Assembly: GCA_964438995.1 (NCBI GenBank)
Contig: CAYTMQ010000003.1
Coordinates: 248,001 to 312,000, forward strand
DNA from: JABMMZ01 sp964438995
GTDB taxonomy: Bacteria; Bacteroidota; Bacteroidia; NS11-12g; UBA955
Length of the DNA stretch: 64,000 bases
Direction: 5' to 3'
This document shows, piece by piece, positions 47,656 through 56,834 of this stretch (positions are counted from its first letter, which is position 1; every line of letters starts with the position of its first letter). The position numbers and the translations under genes are program-made. A model generated the notes under the pieces. It ran no database searches, was not told the DNA's origin, and saw only the letters and a program-made list of their open reading frames with translations.

Positions 47656-48948
47656 TTAGCTTTTAGTCTTAATTCTCGCCCCTAGCAAATTTAATATACT
47701 GTACAAACCAAAACAGGTTCTATTGATGTATAAGGCATCTTGTGGACCTCTAGCGCCGTTCACTTTTTTCAATAATGGGTCAGAAGAAAATTGTTCTCCT
47801 AGTTCATAAATCTTTCTAAAGTAAGTATCATCACTAAAGTCGAATTCTTTATTGTGAAAGGGTTTGCCTAGCAATCCAAGCATTTCGTTGAAATTCTTTT
47901 TTAACAACACTACTGTGCTCGCATCGTCTTCTTTCAATAAGAAATCCAATTGATACAAAGCTTCTGTAAAAGCTTTATCATCGGCAATAAAATCTATATT
48001 TAGTAGATTAAAATATGCCTTGTGAAAGGTCTCATCTATCTCTTTGACACAACCAAAATCGATAACACCTAATTTTAAATCTGGGGTTACGATAAAATTA
48101 CCAGGATGTGGATCAGCATGTACCATTTTCAATTCAAAGATTTGATACATGTAGAAATTCCATATGTACTGACCAATAGTATCTCTTTGTTTCTGACTGG
48201 GTTTAGTATTAATAAATTCAGTTAACGCTTGTCCATCGAGCCAATCCATAGTTAGAATTTTACCTGTACTTAACTCTGGATAATAATTCGGGAATACCAC
48301 ACCCTCGATGTTAGAACATGCTTTAGAAATGGAAACAGATCGCTTTAATTCTAGAAAATAATCCGTTTCTTCTAATAGCTTTAATTCAACTTCTTTAAAA
48401 TATTTGTTGATGTCGGTGCCTTTTAAATTAAGTAATCTGACTGCTAACGGCTTAACCAATTTCAAATCCGAACTAACACTTTCTGCTATTCCAGGATATT
48501 GAACTTTAACGGCATACTGCTTTTTTCCTTTGGTTGCTTTATGCACCTGACCAATGCTAGCGGCGTTAATGGCAGAACGACTAAAGCTATCGAACAGATC
48601 TGAGGGCACTTTAGACAGTTCTTTTTGAAACGTTTTTAGCACCAATGGATAACTCAAAGGAGGCGCACTATATTGAGCCATTTGGAATTTATTTTGATAA
48701 GCAGCAGGAAGTATGTTTTTATCCATACTAAGCATCTGTGCAACCTTTAAAGCCGAACCTTTCAATTTGCTTAACGTATCATAGATATCGTCAGCATTAT
48801 CTTGATTTAATTCTTCTCTAGATAGGTCAGGATTAACTGCTTTTTTAAGATAATATTTTAGATAATTTCCCCCTATTTTAGCTCCAGTACCGGCAAAACT
48901 TGCGGCTCGTTGAATCTTAGAGCTTGGAATTTTTACTTGTTCTTTCAT
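47656..48948 (-). CDS. ABC1/UbiB-family atypical kinase
   Basis: The 430-residue protein has the ABC1/AarF features. The KxGQ-like motif is LKGSALKVAQMLSMD, followed by AINAASIGQVHKA with the A-rich nucleotide loop and the lysine in YAVKVQYPGI. The catalytic loop is VHADPHPGNFIV, then LGVIDFGCVKEI. UbiB-like kinases support quinone biosynthesis or lipid handling in membranes. No ubiquinone/menaquinone gene adjoins it; the TetR regulator 21 nt upstream on the same strand may control it. Confidence 0.88.
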   Translation of the reverse strand: MKEQVKIPSSKIQRAASFAGTGAKIGGNYLKYYLKKAVNPDLSREELNQDNADDIYDTLSKLKGSALKVAQMLSMDKNILPAAYQNKFQMAQYSAPPLSYPLVLKTFQKELSKVPSDLFDSFSRSAINAASIGQVHKATKGKKQYAVKVQYPGIAESVSSDLKLVKPLAVRLLNLKGTDINKYFKEVELKLLEETDYFLELKRSVSISKACSNIEGVVFPNYYPELSTGKILTMDWLDGQALTEFINTKPSQKQRDTIGQYIWNFYMYQIFELKMVHADPHPGNFIVTPDLKLGVIDFGCVKEIDETFHKAYFNLLNIDFIADDKAFTEALYQLDFLLKEDDASTVVLLKKNFNEMLGLLGKPFHNKEFDFSDDTYFRKIYELGEQFSSDPLLKKVNGARGPQDALYINRTCFGLYSILNLLGARIKTKS

Positions 48949-48969
48949 ATCTTCCCCTCAGTTCCAGTT

Positions 48970-49638
48970 CTAGAATGAATGTTTGAGTTTATCTTGAATT
49001 AAAAATTTCCATAAATCGATGATGTTGTCGATAGCGCTTTTGCCCATCAATTCCATCAAAAGATTGACTGATTTCTCAATAAGAGCATCGGTCTTTTCGA
49101 ATCCTTTACTATCGTCTTTCATCCAATACCCAATAATAAATTGGATGTTTAACCACAAAGCATCTGGGTATCTGTCTGTCAATAATTTTCTGTCTTCAAT
49201 TTCCTTGTCTTGAATACCGCTTTGAATGACTTGTTTTGCAAACTCTTTAATGATTGGCTTTATTACTTCAGAGGCAGACAAAGGCAATTTTGTTTGTTTC
49301 AAACTGTATACAAAATAGCTTCGATTTTGGTTTAATACTTCAACGAGTGTGAAGAACAATCCCAACATTTTTTCTTTGGCAGAATAGTTAGCAAACTCTT
49401 TAGACTCGATTAAAGTTTGAATGGTTTGATTGGCAGCTTCAGTCCAGATATGTTTCTCAAGTGCTTCAAATCCGCTAAAAAATTGATAAAAATCAGATTC
49501 TTTAATATCAAGATTTTTAGCAAATGCATAGACTGAGCTAGGATGTTCATTTTCAGTTAGGACGTAATCGATAAATGCATCAATTAACGATTGTTGATCA
49601 ATGGATTTTGTCTTTGTAGATTTTGAAGCCATAACCAT
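48970..49638 (-). CDS. TetR family transcriptional regulator
   Basis: The 222-residue protein has a diverged TetR N-terminal helix-turn-helix (SLIDAFIDYVLTENEH, VYAFAKNLDIKESDFYQFFS) and a helical C-terminal ligand domain. The helix-turn-helix is weaker than in typical TetR proteins but in the right place. ATG 49632 is an equally good start. It precedes the ABC1 kinase gene and probably shares its transcript. Confidence 0.75.
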   Translation of the reverse strand: MVMASKSTKTKSIDQQSLIDAFIDYVLTENEHPSSVYAFAKNLDIKESDFYQFFSGFEALEKHIWTEAANQTIQTLIESKEFANYSAKEKMLGLFFTLVEVLNQNRSYFVYSLKQTKLPLSASEVIKPIIKEFAKQVIQSGIQDKEIEDRKLLTDRYPDALWLNIQFIIGYWMKDDSKGFEKTDALIEKSVNLLMELMGKSAIDNIIDLWKFLIQDKLKHSF

Positions 49639-49771
49639 TAAACAAATTAAAATTCATTTTGTTGGTTGTATCTAAAAATATTTTTTTGTCATGAAAGCAT
49701 CAGAAAAGCAGTTATTTATCATTAAATTGTAATATTTAGAATGTATAAATTGTATATTAAAAGTAACCTAT

Positions 49772-49779
49772 TAGATTTG
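49772..49779 (+). promoter_or_regulatory. -7 box of the 49.8-kb T9SS cargo gene
   Basis: TAGATTTG matches TAnnTTTG and ends 7 nt before the ATG at 49787, again suggesting a near-leaderless mRNA. Confidence 0.55.
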
Positions 49780-49786
49780 AAACATT

Positions 49787-52564
49787 ATGAATAAACTATC
49801 TACTTTGAAAAATTTTGCATTCGCTTTAATTTTTATTACATTCAACCAAGTTTTTTCGCAAGTCCCAAGTGCTAAATTTGGTCCTAACAAATTAATTTAT
49901 GTTGAGCAATACGGATCAACTCAATTATTTGACTCATCCACAAACAACCCTACACAATGGGAATGGTATATTTTTGATTCTATCACATATAAAAGTCAAG
50001 GATTTTATCCAAACCTATCATCTGGAGAAATATATTCTGATCCATGGGGAAATGGGAATGATGAATTCTCTAAAAATCCAGAATTTGCATTTGATGTCCC
50101 AGGCACCTATTCTGTTAAAATGAGGTGCAAAAACTCAACTGGTTGGTCGAATTGGGTAATTAAAAAAAATTGCATTAAAGTACAACTGCCTACATTATAT
50201 AATTTAGGATATGGTACTTATGGTGCCAATAATGATAATATTGTTGATTCAGACACAGGAACAATCTCAGATGATGGAGGAATAAATCTAAACTATGGCA
50301 ACAACCAAGGCATCAACACACGTTCATATCTCTATATTCAACCGTGCAAAGCCAAAAAAATCACTTTAATCATGCAGAAGTTAAAATTTGCAGATAATGG
50401 TGATATACTGAATGTTTATGATGGAGATTTCGTTGGTCAAAATAACTTACTTGCCTCTTGGACAAAGAACAACACCTCTAATAAAACCGTTGTTGCAAAC
50501 AGTGGTAAAATGCTTATAATTTTTACGTCAAACAGCAGTGGCGTAGATTCTGGATTTTATGGTACTTATAGTGTTATAAAGGATACCTCTATTGCATCTG
50601 CAAGCTATAATTTTGATGTAGATTCTCCTTATTACAATTCGACACCTGCAAGGTTTTATTCCAAAGTTGTCAATAAAATAGGTTCTCCAACATACGAGTG
50701 GACTGTCAATGGCAATCAAGTTAGCAATAATTCAAAATCAAATTTCAATTATACATTCACTTCTGATGGTAAATACAATGTTTGTATGTATGGAAAAGCA
50801 TGTGATGAAGTTAAGAAAATTTGTAAGGACATATACGTTGTGACTGCAAATTCTAAAACGACTATCAACTTTAAAAGTAAATCGTATGCAAGATATGCAT
50901 ACGATTCTGTTTTTCTTATCCCAGAAACTAGCAATGCCAATCGATTTGAATGGTTCATCACACCCACTTCATATCAATTACTAAATCCTCCCGCTTCACC
51001 TTCAAGTGTAAAGTCAGGTGAGATTAAAATTAACGCACTTCCGGGTGATACATTATATGTTCCGAGAATCTCTTTTTTAGATACTGTATGTTATACAATC
51101 AAACTGAAAGCATATAACAGTTTAAATCCTAGTACAACTATAGATTCTTTAACAAAATCCAATTATATCTGTGCTACTGATTTTAGGCAGGTTTATGGTA
51201 TATTTGGAACCGTGTATAATGACATCAATAACAATTGTCAAATTTCAAGTTCAGAACCCTATTTAAACAACGTACCCATTAAACTGTATGACAGCAATAA
51301 CAAATTAATTGCTTATACACAAACATTTGGAAATGGTATTTATAGATTTGATAAAACAGTTGGAACTTATTCCATTAAAATAGATGTAGCAGGTAGTAAT
51401 ATCTTAACCAAATGTCCAACAGGAGATGATTCTACAATTACCATAAGCAATCAGAATAAATCAAATGGTGTCAATTTTGGCGTGTCTTGCAGTCAATATG
51501 AAGATATAGGAGTAGCCTCGATTCGAAGAAGCGGATGGGTGTTTCCTGGTCGTTCTCACGAACTAACTGTTGGAACAGGAGATCTTATTAATAAATTTAC
51601 TGGCATTAATTGCAGCAACGGAACTGGTCAGAGTGGTACAGTAAAGATAGAACTTGCAGGAAAAGCTAATATTATTAGCGCAAATGTAACTCCAAGTTCT
51701 ACTAGTAATAAAGTTTATACTTTTAATGTTTCAAATTTCAACAATGTCAACCTATATGAGACTTTTAAATTAACCATTAAAGTAGATACAAATGCAAGTG
51801 CTAGTGATTCTCTTACAGTTCAGGTAAAAGTAACCAATAGTGGCTCAGATATTGACACTAATAACAATAAATTCACCTTTAAATACAGGGTAATAAATTC
51901 GTACGACCCGAATGAAAAAGATGTAAGTCCAATGAATGTATCGCCATTATTTAATGATTGGTTAACATATACCATTCACTTCCAAAATACTGGTTCAGCA
52001 CCCGCCTTCAATATTAGATTAGCTGATACCTTAGATCAAAATTTAGACCTTGAAACTTTCACAGTACTAAATGCTAGTCATGAAAAACGTGTAAGTCTTA
52101 AAGGGAGAGCACTAAACATCTACTTTGATGACATCATGTTACCTGATAGTTTCACAGACAAAGAAGGCTCTAAAGGATTCTTCCAATACAAAATCAAACC
52201 TATTGATGGCTTAGGAAAAGGCATACAAATAAAAAATACTGCATATATTTATTTTGATTACAATGCGCCTGTGGTAACGAATACTACGATTAATGAATAT
52301 GTCGAAAAAGAAAACTCAATTATAAATATTTATAACAGTGATATAAGTATATATCCTAATCCTAGTGCAGGCATTTTTAAATTTGAAATGTCTAAAGGTG
52401 AAATTCAAAAAGTAGAAATTTTCAATTCTGTAGGCACAAAAATTATATCTAATCAAATCGACACAAACAAAGAAGTTAATTTGAGTCAATATCCCGAAGG
52501 TATTTATTTGGCTAAGATTTACACCAGCAAAGGTGTTTATTACACAAAATTGATCCGCATATAA
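49787..52564 (+). CDS. Multidomain T9SS type A surface protein (CUB/PKD-like, SdrD-like, DUF7619)
   Basis: The 925-residue protein has a signal peptide (NKLSTLKNFAFALIFITF, ending near NQVFS) and a PKD-like domain (NPTQWEWYIFDS). A CUB-like region follows (KITLIMQKLKFADNGDILNV), then a second PKD-like domain, an SdrD B-like module (YGIFGTVYNDINNNCQISSS), a DUF7619-type domain (INSYDPNEKDVSPM, YTIHFQNTGSAPAFNIRLAD) and a type A CTD (ISIYPNPSAGIFKFEM, GIYLAKIYTSKGVYY). This is a typical adhesive or structural surface protein. No catalytic motif is seen. Confidence 0.85.
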   Translation: MNKLSTLKNFAFALIFITFNQVFSQVPSAKFGPNKLIYVEQYGSTQLFDSSTNNPTQWEWYIFDSITYKSQGFYPNLSSGEIYSDPWGNGNDEFSKNPEFAFDVPGTYSVKMRCKNSTGWSNWVIKKNCIKVQLPTLYNLGYGTYGANNDNIVDSDTGTISDDGGINLNYGNNQGINTRSYLYIQPCKAKKITLIMQKLKFADNGDILNVYDGDFVGQNNLLASWTKNNTSNKTVVANSGKMLIIFTSNSSGVDSGFYGTYSVIKDTSIASASYNFDVDSPYYNSTPARFYSKVVNKIGSPTYEWTVNGNQVSNNSKSNFNYTFTSDGKYNVCMYGKACDEVKKICKDIYVVTANSKTTINFKSKSYARYAYDSVFLIPETSNANRFEWFITPTSYQLLNPPASPSSVKSGEIKINALPGDTLYVPRISFLDTVCYTIKLKAYNSLNPSTTIDSLTKSNYICATDFRQVYGIFGTVYNDINNNCQISSSEPYLNNVPIKLYDSNNKLIAYTQTFGNGIYRFDKTVGTYSIKIDVAGSNILTKCPTGDDSTITISNQNKSNGVNFGVSCSQYEDIGVASIRRSGWVFPGRSHELTVGTGDLINKFTGINCSNGTGQSGTVKIELAGKANIISANVTPSSTSNKVYTFNVSNFNNVNLYETFKLTIKVDTNASASDSLTVQVKVTNSGSDIDTNNNKFTFKYRVINSYDPNEKDVSPMNVSPLFNDWLTYTIHFQNTGSAPAFNIRLADTLDQNLDLETFTVLNASHEKRVSLKGRALNIYFDDIMLPDSFTDKEGSKGFFQYKIKPIDGLGKGIQIKNTAYIYFDYNAPVVTNTTINEYVEKENSIINIYNSDISIYPNPSAGIFKFEMSKGEIQKVEIFNSVGTKIISNQIDTNKEVNLSQYPEGIYLAKIYTSKGVYYTKLIRI

Positions 52565-52603
52565 ATCATTGTTTGGTAATAAGTTTTTCATTTACTTTGA
52601 GAA

Positions 52604-53353
52604 ATGAAAAACTTATTACTATTAATCATTACTTTTTTGACCATCAATGTTTATGGTCAAACCAATTATCAAGACGTTATATACCTTAAAAATGGCTCCA
52701 AGATAAAAGGTATGATAACAGAATTTGTTCCAAATGTATCATATACTATAACCACAACCGATGGAAGTATTTTTGTTTGTAACATTGGAGATATCATTAA
52801 AATTGCAAAAGAGGCTGTTATTAGTCAAAGTGCCACTTCACCAACTGGTAACACTACAAATAAAACAGATTCTAATTCACAACTTTTTAAAAAAGGATAT
52901 AGAGGTATTGTAGAGTTGGGTTATGGTTTAAAATCTGGCAAATACGGTCTTGATGTTACCAATTTCAACTTTGTAAATGGTTATCAATTAAATGAAAAAA
53001 TGTTTGTAGGTATTGGAACTGGATTCAAATATTTTACAGAATCAGAATTCACTTTAATCCCTTTATATGCCGACTTTAAATACAGCTTTTTAAATCAAAA
53101 AGTAAGTCCAATTTTGGGCTTTAGTGCCGGATTTTCTTTTAACCCTAACGATGGGTTTCAAGGCGAAGGATTTCTTTTCAATCCTTCTATTGGGGCTCAA
53201 ATTAAAGGCAATGGTAATATGCGATACAATATCTCATTAAACTATCAAACTCAGCAAATGAATTTTATTGTACTTGAACCTGGAGGTGCTTTCTTTACCA
53301 ATGCCATAAGATTTTCTGAGTCAGCTGGACTAACATTAGGAGTAGTGTTCTAG
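52604..53353 (+). CDS. Exported outer-membrane-barrel-like protein
   Basis: The 249-residue product has a signal peptide (MKNLLLLIITFLTINVYGQ). A short beta domain follows (DVIYLKNGSKIKGMITEF, TTTDGSIFVCNIGDI), common before small Bacteroidota barrels. The C-terminal 150 residues alternate polar and hydrophobic residues like an eight-strand beta-barrel (GYRGIVELGYGLKSGKYG, MFVGIGTGFKYF). It probably sits in the outer membrane. It starts 39 nt after the large T9SS protein and may share its transcript. Role unknown. Confidence 0.7.
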   Translation: MKNLLLLIITFLTINVYGQTNYQDVIYLKNGSKIKGMITEFVPNVSYTITTTDGSIFVCNIGDIIKIAKEAVISQSATSPTGNTTNKTDSNSQLFKKGYRGIVELGYGLKSGKYGLDVTNFNFVNGYQLNEKMFVGIGTGFKYFTESEFTLIPLYADFKYSFLNQKVSPILGFSAGFSFNPNDGFQGEGFLFNPSIGAQIKGNGNMRYNISLNYQTQQMNFIVLEPGGAFFTNAIRFSESAGLTLGVVF

Positions 53354-53505
53354 CATTTTAGTCATTGAACTGTAAATTTTCACACCTTGAATCATATTTC
53401 TGCAATGTTTTCAAGACATTTAAACTGTGTGGTCAAAATCCATATTACATTTGAATAAAGATAGAGAAACTATAAGATTTTCTGATTTTGATTAATTGCT
53501 GCATA

Positions 53506-53537
53506 GAAAACCCTAAGTCGAAAGATTTGGGGTTTTC
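53506..53537. terminator. Bidirectional terminator hairpin with GAAA loop
   Basis: GAAAACCCTAAGTC and GATTTGGGGTTTTC form a 14-bp stem (two G-T pairs) around a GAAA tetraloop, between convergent units. The rest of the 184-bp gap (53354-53537) shows no gene. Confidence 0.8.
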
Positions 53538-54158
53538 TTATTCATTCCAACCCAAACCTTTTAAGACTTTTTCTTTGCTCTTTTCTATTCTTGAAATTCT
53601 TGTTGCACTCTGTTTTGCACCGCTGTAATGCAATACCCAACCCCTTTGTCTACCAGGCGTTAAAGCGTGAAATGCCATATTAAATGAAGTATCCTTTTCT
53701 AGCGCCTCTATTAGCTCCTCAGGCATCACAATATCATTAGGTTTTTTGAAATCAACTTTCTTACCATTTAACTCATTGTCTATTGCCTCTTGAATATAGT
53801 TGCGAATGTTGTTTTCTTGTTTTTGAATTTCCTTTAGACTTGTAAATTTAAAATATCTTCCAGATTGAGAATTGTCTCCTGGACTGCTCAATAGTTGTTT
53901 GGTATCTTTTAATAGCGACCCTTTGAAAAAACTTATGGCGCAAAAGTCTTTAAAAGCCGCAATTATGAAAATATTTTTGCCTTCTACCGTATAACATGGT
54001 ACACTCCATTTAAGCTCTTCAGTAAGGCCCAAATCATTGGCTATAATCCTTAAGTATTCTAGTTCTTCAATCCAATTGTGCACTTTACACTGTGGAGTTT
54101 GATAATATTTACATCTACCACAGCCGTCTTTTAAATATAAATCTACATTTGGATTCAT
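53538..54158 (-). CDS. YdeI-family protein with N-terminal cysteine motif
   Basis: The 206-residue protein has the YdeI/OmpD-associated and DUF1801-like layout. An N-terminal cysteine segment (DGCGRCKYYQTPQCKVHNW) precedes an alpha/beta domain (ELKWSVPCYTVEGKNIFII, FFKGSLLKDT), and a C-terminal helical part has TPGRQRGWVLHYSGAKQS. YdeI-like proteins are stress-associated with no known reaction. It is the last gene of the ArsR operon and a tandem paralogue of the next gene, which lacks the cysteine segment. Confidence 0.78.
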   Translation of the reverse strand: MNPNVDLYLKDGCGRCKYYQTPQCKVHNWIEELEYLRIIANDLGLTEELKWSVPCYTVEGKNIFIIAAFKDFCAISFFKGSLLKDTKQLLSSPGDNSQSGRYFKFTSLKEIQKQENNIRNYIQEAIDNELNGKKVDFKKPNDIVMPEELIEALEKDTSFNMAFHALTPGRQRGWVLHYSGAKQSATRISRIEKSKEKVLKGLGWNE

Positions 54159-54161
54159 AGT

Positions 54162-54740
54162 TTAATCATTTAGTCCCTTTCCAGAAAGTATCAATGACTT
54201 ACTTTTTTCAATTCTATCAATTCTTGTTTTGCTTTGCTTAGCAGATGAAAAATGCAATAGGTAATTGCGTTGTCTGCCAGGTGTTAAGTTGTAAAATGCT
54301 GTATTAAGTGCCTTGTCTTGTTTTAAATACTCCTTAAATTCTTCAGGTATTTCAAATTCATCAGTCTTTTTAAATTCTATTTTAGCTCCTGATTTTTCGA
54401 GCTCTATGGCGTCAATAATATAAGAGCGAATCATCTCCTCCTGTTCTTCAATCTGCTTTAGACTTGTAAATCTTAGTTGCTTTGTTGCTTGCACATTTTT
54501 GGTCTGTTGCACCAATAGATTAAAATGGTCTTTCAACAATGACCCTTTAAAAAACAGAAAAGCACAATAGTCTTTAAAAGTATGGATCAACACAATATTT
54601 TTACCATTATCCAAATAACATGGACTACCCCATTTTAACTCTTCAGTAAGTCTACAGTTGAGCACAATATTCCTTAAGACGACAATTTCCTTTTGCCATC
54701 TTTTTTCCTTATCGAAATAGAAATTTACTTTAGGGTTCAT
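54162..54740 (-). CDS. YdeI-family protein (paralogue)
   Basis: The 192-residue protein is clearly homologous to its downstream neighbour (ELKWGSPCYLDNGKNIVLI, FFKGSLLKDHFNLL, TPGRQRNYLLHFSSAKQSK, TRIDRIEKSKS), so the pair is a tandem duplication. It lacks the N-terminal cysteine segment. The spacing to the neighbour is 3 nt, and it overlaps the doxX-like gene upstream by 4 nt, so all are translated from one message. Confidence 0.8.
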   Translation of the reverse strand: MNPKVNFYFDKEKRWQKEIVVLRNIVLNCRLTEELKWGSPCYLDNGKNIVLIHTFKDYCAFLFFKGSLLKDHFNLLVQQTKNVQATKQLRFTSLKQIEEQEEMIRSYIIDAIELEKSGAKIEFKKTDEFEIPEEFKEYLKQDKALNTAFYNLTPGRQRNYLLHFSSAKQSKTRIDRIEKSKSLILSGKGLND

Positions 54741-55117
54741 GGTACAATCTGAATTTTTCTATTGTCTGGACGCAATTTCCAAGATACAATAGTAAGCAAT
54801 AATAGCAACATACTAGGTAAAATTTCTGTTATATGACTTCCAGAAAAGGCATGGGATATAATAGCACCTGACATAGCGAAGAAAAATCCTGCATAAGCCC
54901 ATTCTTTAAACAACTTAAAACTTGGTACTAATACTACAATTACACCTAGAATTTTCCATACTCCAATGATGTACAATAGATATTTGGGATAACCTAGATG
55001 TTGCATTTTTATCAATTCATCAGGATGTTGCATCAACTGAACGATAGCAGTTGATACCATACCTAGACTTAGCCAAAGGGTTGACACCCAGTATGCGATT
55101 TGTATTCTTTTATTCAT
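54737..55117 (-). CDS. DoxX-like membrane protein
   Basis: This 126-residue four-helix protein (IAYWVSTLWLSLGMVSTAIV, YIIGVWKILGVIVVLVPSF, EWAYAGFFFAMSGAIISHAF) is a DoxX-like family member. It lies third in the ArsR operon between the SRPBCC gene (2-nt gap) and the first YdeI gene. ArsR-SRPBCC-DoxX is a familiar Bacteroidota arrangement, but the operon's chemical role is not known. Confidence 0.85.
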   Translation of the reverse strand: MNKRIQIAYWVSTLWLSLGMVSTAIVQLMQHPDELIKMQHLGYPKYLLYIIGVWKILGVIVVLVPSFKLFKEWAYAGFFFAMSGAIISHAFSGSHITEILPSMLLLLLTIVSWKLRPDNRKIQIVP

Positions 55118-55119
55118 AA

Positions 55120-55587
55120 TTAATTGTTTGCTTTAAATAGCTTTTCCAATTTTGCATGAGCCATATTGATGCCTTGTAAGAAAGGTAGTTTCATGATATT
55201 ATCTCTATCTTCAACAGATTTATAAATCACTTGCATTTTAAGTCTGCTATGTTCGCTATCTATGGCTTCAAATTCATAAAACTCAAGTTGCACTGGAAAT
55301 GGTGTATTCATCATTTGAAAAGTTCTGATGATGCGTTGTTCATGCACAATTTCATGTATGACACCTTGAGTAGTTAAAACAATATGACCATTGGCATCTT
55401 TAGTTTCATTTTTCCAAGCGCCTAGAGTATGATTATCGAGTTTCAGAACAGTTGTTCCCATCCATTCTTCGATGCAATCTTTATCAGTATATGCCTTGAA
55501 CAAAAGTTCAATAGGCAAATCAAAATCTCTATAAATCCTTACAAATTGTTCATTTGGATTGGCTTCTACTTTGGTTTTAAGTTCCAT
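55120..55587 (-). CDS. SRPBCC (AHSA1-like) domain protein
   Basis: The 155-residue protein has the activator-of-Hsp90-homologue START-like fold: VRIYRDFDLPIELLFKAYTD, EWMGTTVLKLDNHTLGAW, and a long C-terminal helix. Such proteins bind hydrophobic ligands. The stop of the ArsR gene is 1 nt away. ArsR-SRPBCC pairs are widespread, and the small ligand is usually unknown. Confidence 0.85.
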   Translation of the reverse strand: MELKTKVEANPNEQFVRIYRDFDLPIELLFKAYTDKDCIEEWMGTTVLKLDNHTLGAWKNETKDANGHIVLTTQGVIHEIVHEQRIIRTFQMMNTPFPVQLEFYEFEAIDSEHSRLKMQVIYKSVEDRDNIMKLPFLQGINMAHAKLEKLFKANN

Positions 55588-55588
55588 A

Positions 55589-55909
55589 TTATTTTTTCTT
55601 GTGCTTTTTCATTACAGATTCTAGTTGATTGAATTTGTCGTCCCACATTTTAGCAAAAGGTTGAATGAAATCAGCCACATCCTTCAAACCATTTGGATTA
55701 AGATGGTAGTATATTTCTCTACCTATCTGTTCTTGTTGAAGCAAATCACATTCTGACAATATTTGTAAATGTTTGGATACTGTAGGCCTTGCAGTATTAA
55801 AATTAGCAGCTATGGCACCAGCAGTTAGTGCATTTGAAGCCAGAAGCAGGAGTATTCCTCTTCTCGTTGGATCGGCTATGGCTTGAAAAACATCACGTCT
55901 TAAATTCAT
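55589..55909 (-). CDS. ArsR family winged-helix regulator
   Basis: The 106-residue repressor-type protein has an ArsR helix-turn-helix (DPTRRGILLLLASNALTAG, ARPTVSKHLQILSECDLLQ) and wing (EQIGREIYYHLN). No CxC metal motif is seen, so it may sense something other than a metal, as the SRPBCC-linked ArsR group often does. It is the first gene of a five-gene operon and probably represses itself through the paired palindromes upstream. Confidence 0.9.
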   Translation of the reverse strand: MNLRRDVFQAIADPTRRGILLLLASNALTAGAIAANFNTARPTVSKHLQILSECDLLQQEQIGREIYYHLNPNGLKDVADFIQPFAKMWDDKFNQLESVMKKHKKK

Positions 55910-55912
55910 TAT

Positions 55913-55954
55913 GTAGTTATTTGGCTACAAATATATATGTAGTTATTTAGCTAC
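55913..55954 (-). promoter_or_regulatory. Twin-palindrome operator and -7 promoter of the ArsR operon
   Basis: Two near-identical 16-bp palindromes of form GTAGnTAnnTAnCTAC lie at 55913-55928 and 55939-55954. The minus-strand box TATATTTG (plus 55928-55935) lies between them, overlapping the first by one base. The inner palindrome begins 4 nt before the ATG. A dimer on each would block RNA polymerase, so this is the likely ArsR operator. Confidence 0.75.
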
Positions 55955-56000
55955 GCAAATTTATTTTATAAGTACTAATTGATTCTATAAAACCTACGCT

Positions 56001-56831
56001 TCAATGTTTAGATAATTGATTCAAAAAATAATCCATATACTTGGAGGCATCTTTACTTAATAAATGGACTCCATCGCCAGTGTTATAAGTTTCTGTAGGA
56101 TTGTTGTCAATCATAAAATACGCTTTTTCTTTAGCAAGTTTTGTAAAGAAATTTCTTTGAATTAGTGCTCTGGGCAATTGTTCTAAACTTGAGTCTATAG
56201 GCATCTCATATAACACAATTTCACAACCTTCTGACGCTATAAAATCTAATATATCAGCGGTGGTTTTAAGTTCATTTATTATCTTGATAGAATCTTGTGT
56301 TTTATTCCATTCTTTTTGTGCCTTGCTTATGAGCTCATCGTATAATTTTTGAGGTGGTCTATTGTCATTGGTTTGTTTACCAGAAGGTGTAATTACTCTA
56401 TCCACCAAATTATTTAGTGTTTTATTTTTAGACCTTAGAAATGGTAAAAACGTCCTCAATTCATACATAGGAAAACTGAACATTTTATTTAACGCCTGGC
56501 TATCAATTCCTCTATCCATATGATTGATCTCAACGAACAGTTTTTTTGGAATTCTTCCGCTTCGTTTTATGACTTCAAGTCCAGTTAAAGCGCCTGTATG
56601 AGGCAAATACAAGTTAAAATACTTCACATTAAATAAAACTCTATCTTCAAAAGCTCCACTGAGTGAAGAGCCAACTAATACAATATCTCGAGTCTCGCCA
56701 TGTAAATACTCTTCAATGCGTTCTTCGTTGGTATAGAAAACCGACTTTTTAAGCGGAAATACAATTAAAAAGATATTGTAGGCAATCAATAAGAAGCCTG
56801 TTGTAATCAAAATTTTAGGAATTAACTTCAT
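56001..56831 (-). CDS. SGNH-like membrane-anchored partner of the MBOAT protein
   Basis: The 276-residue protein has one N-terminal membrane helix (ILITTGFLLIAYNIFLIVF) and a periplasmic SGNH-like domain. Candidate catalytic residues are the Ser in DIVLVGSSLSG and the Asp/His in TGDGVHLLSKD. This resembles the AlgX/AlgJ or DltD partners of MBOAT acyltransferases. It starts 3 nt after the MBOAT gene and probably completes transfer of an acyl group to a surface polymer. The polymer is not identified. Confidence 0.7.
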   Translation of the reverse strand: MKLIPKILITTGFLLIAYNIFLIVFPLKKSVFYTNEERIEEYLHGETRDIVLVGSSLSGAFEDRVLFNVKYFNLYLPHTGALTGLEVIKRSGRIPKKLFVEINHMDRGIDSQALNKMFSFPMYELRTFLPFLRSKNKTLNNLVDRVITPSGKQTNDNRPPQKLYDELISKAQKEWNKTQDSIKIINELKTTADILDFIASEGCEIVLYEMPIDSSLEQLPRALIQRNFFTKLAKEKAYFMIDNNPTETYNTGDGVHLLSKDASKYMDYFLNQLSKH

Positions 56832-56834
56832 AGC

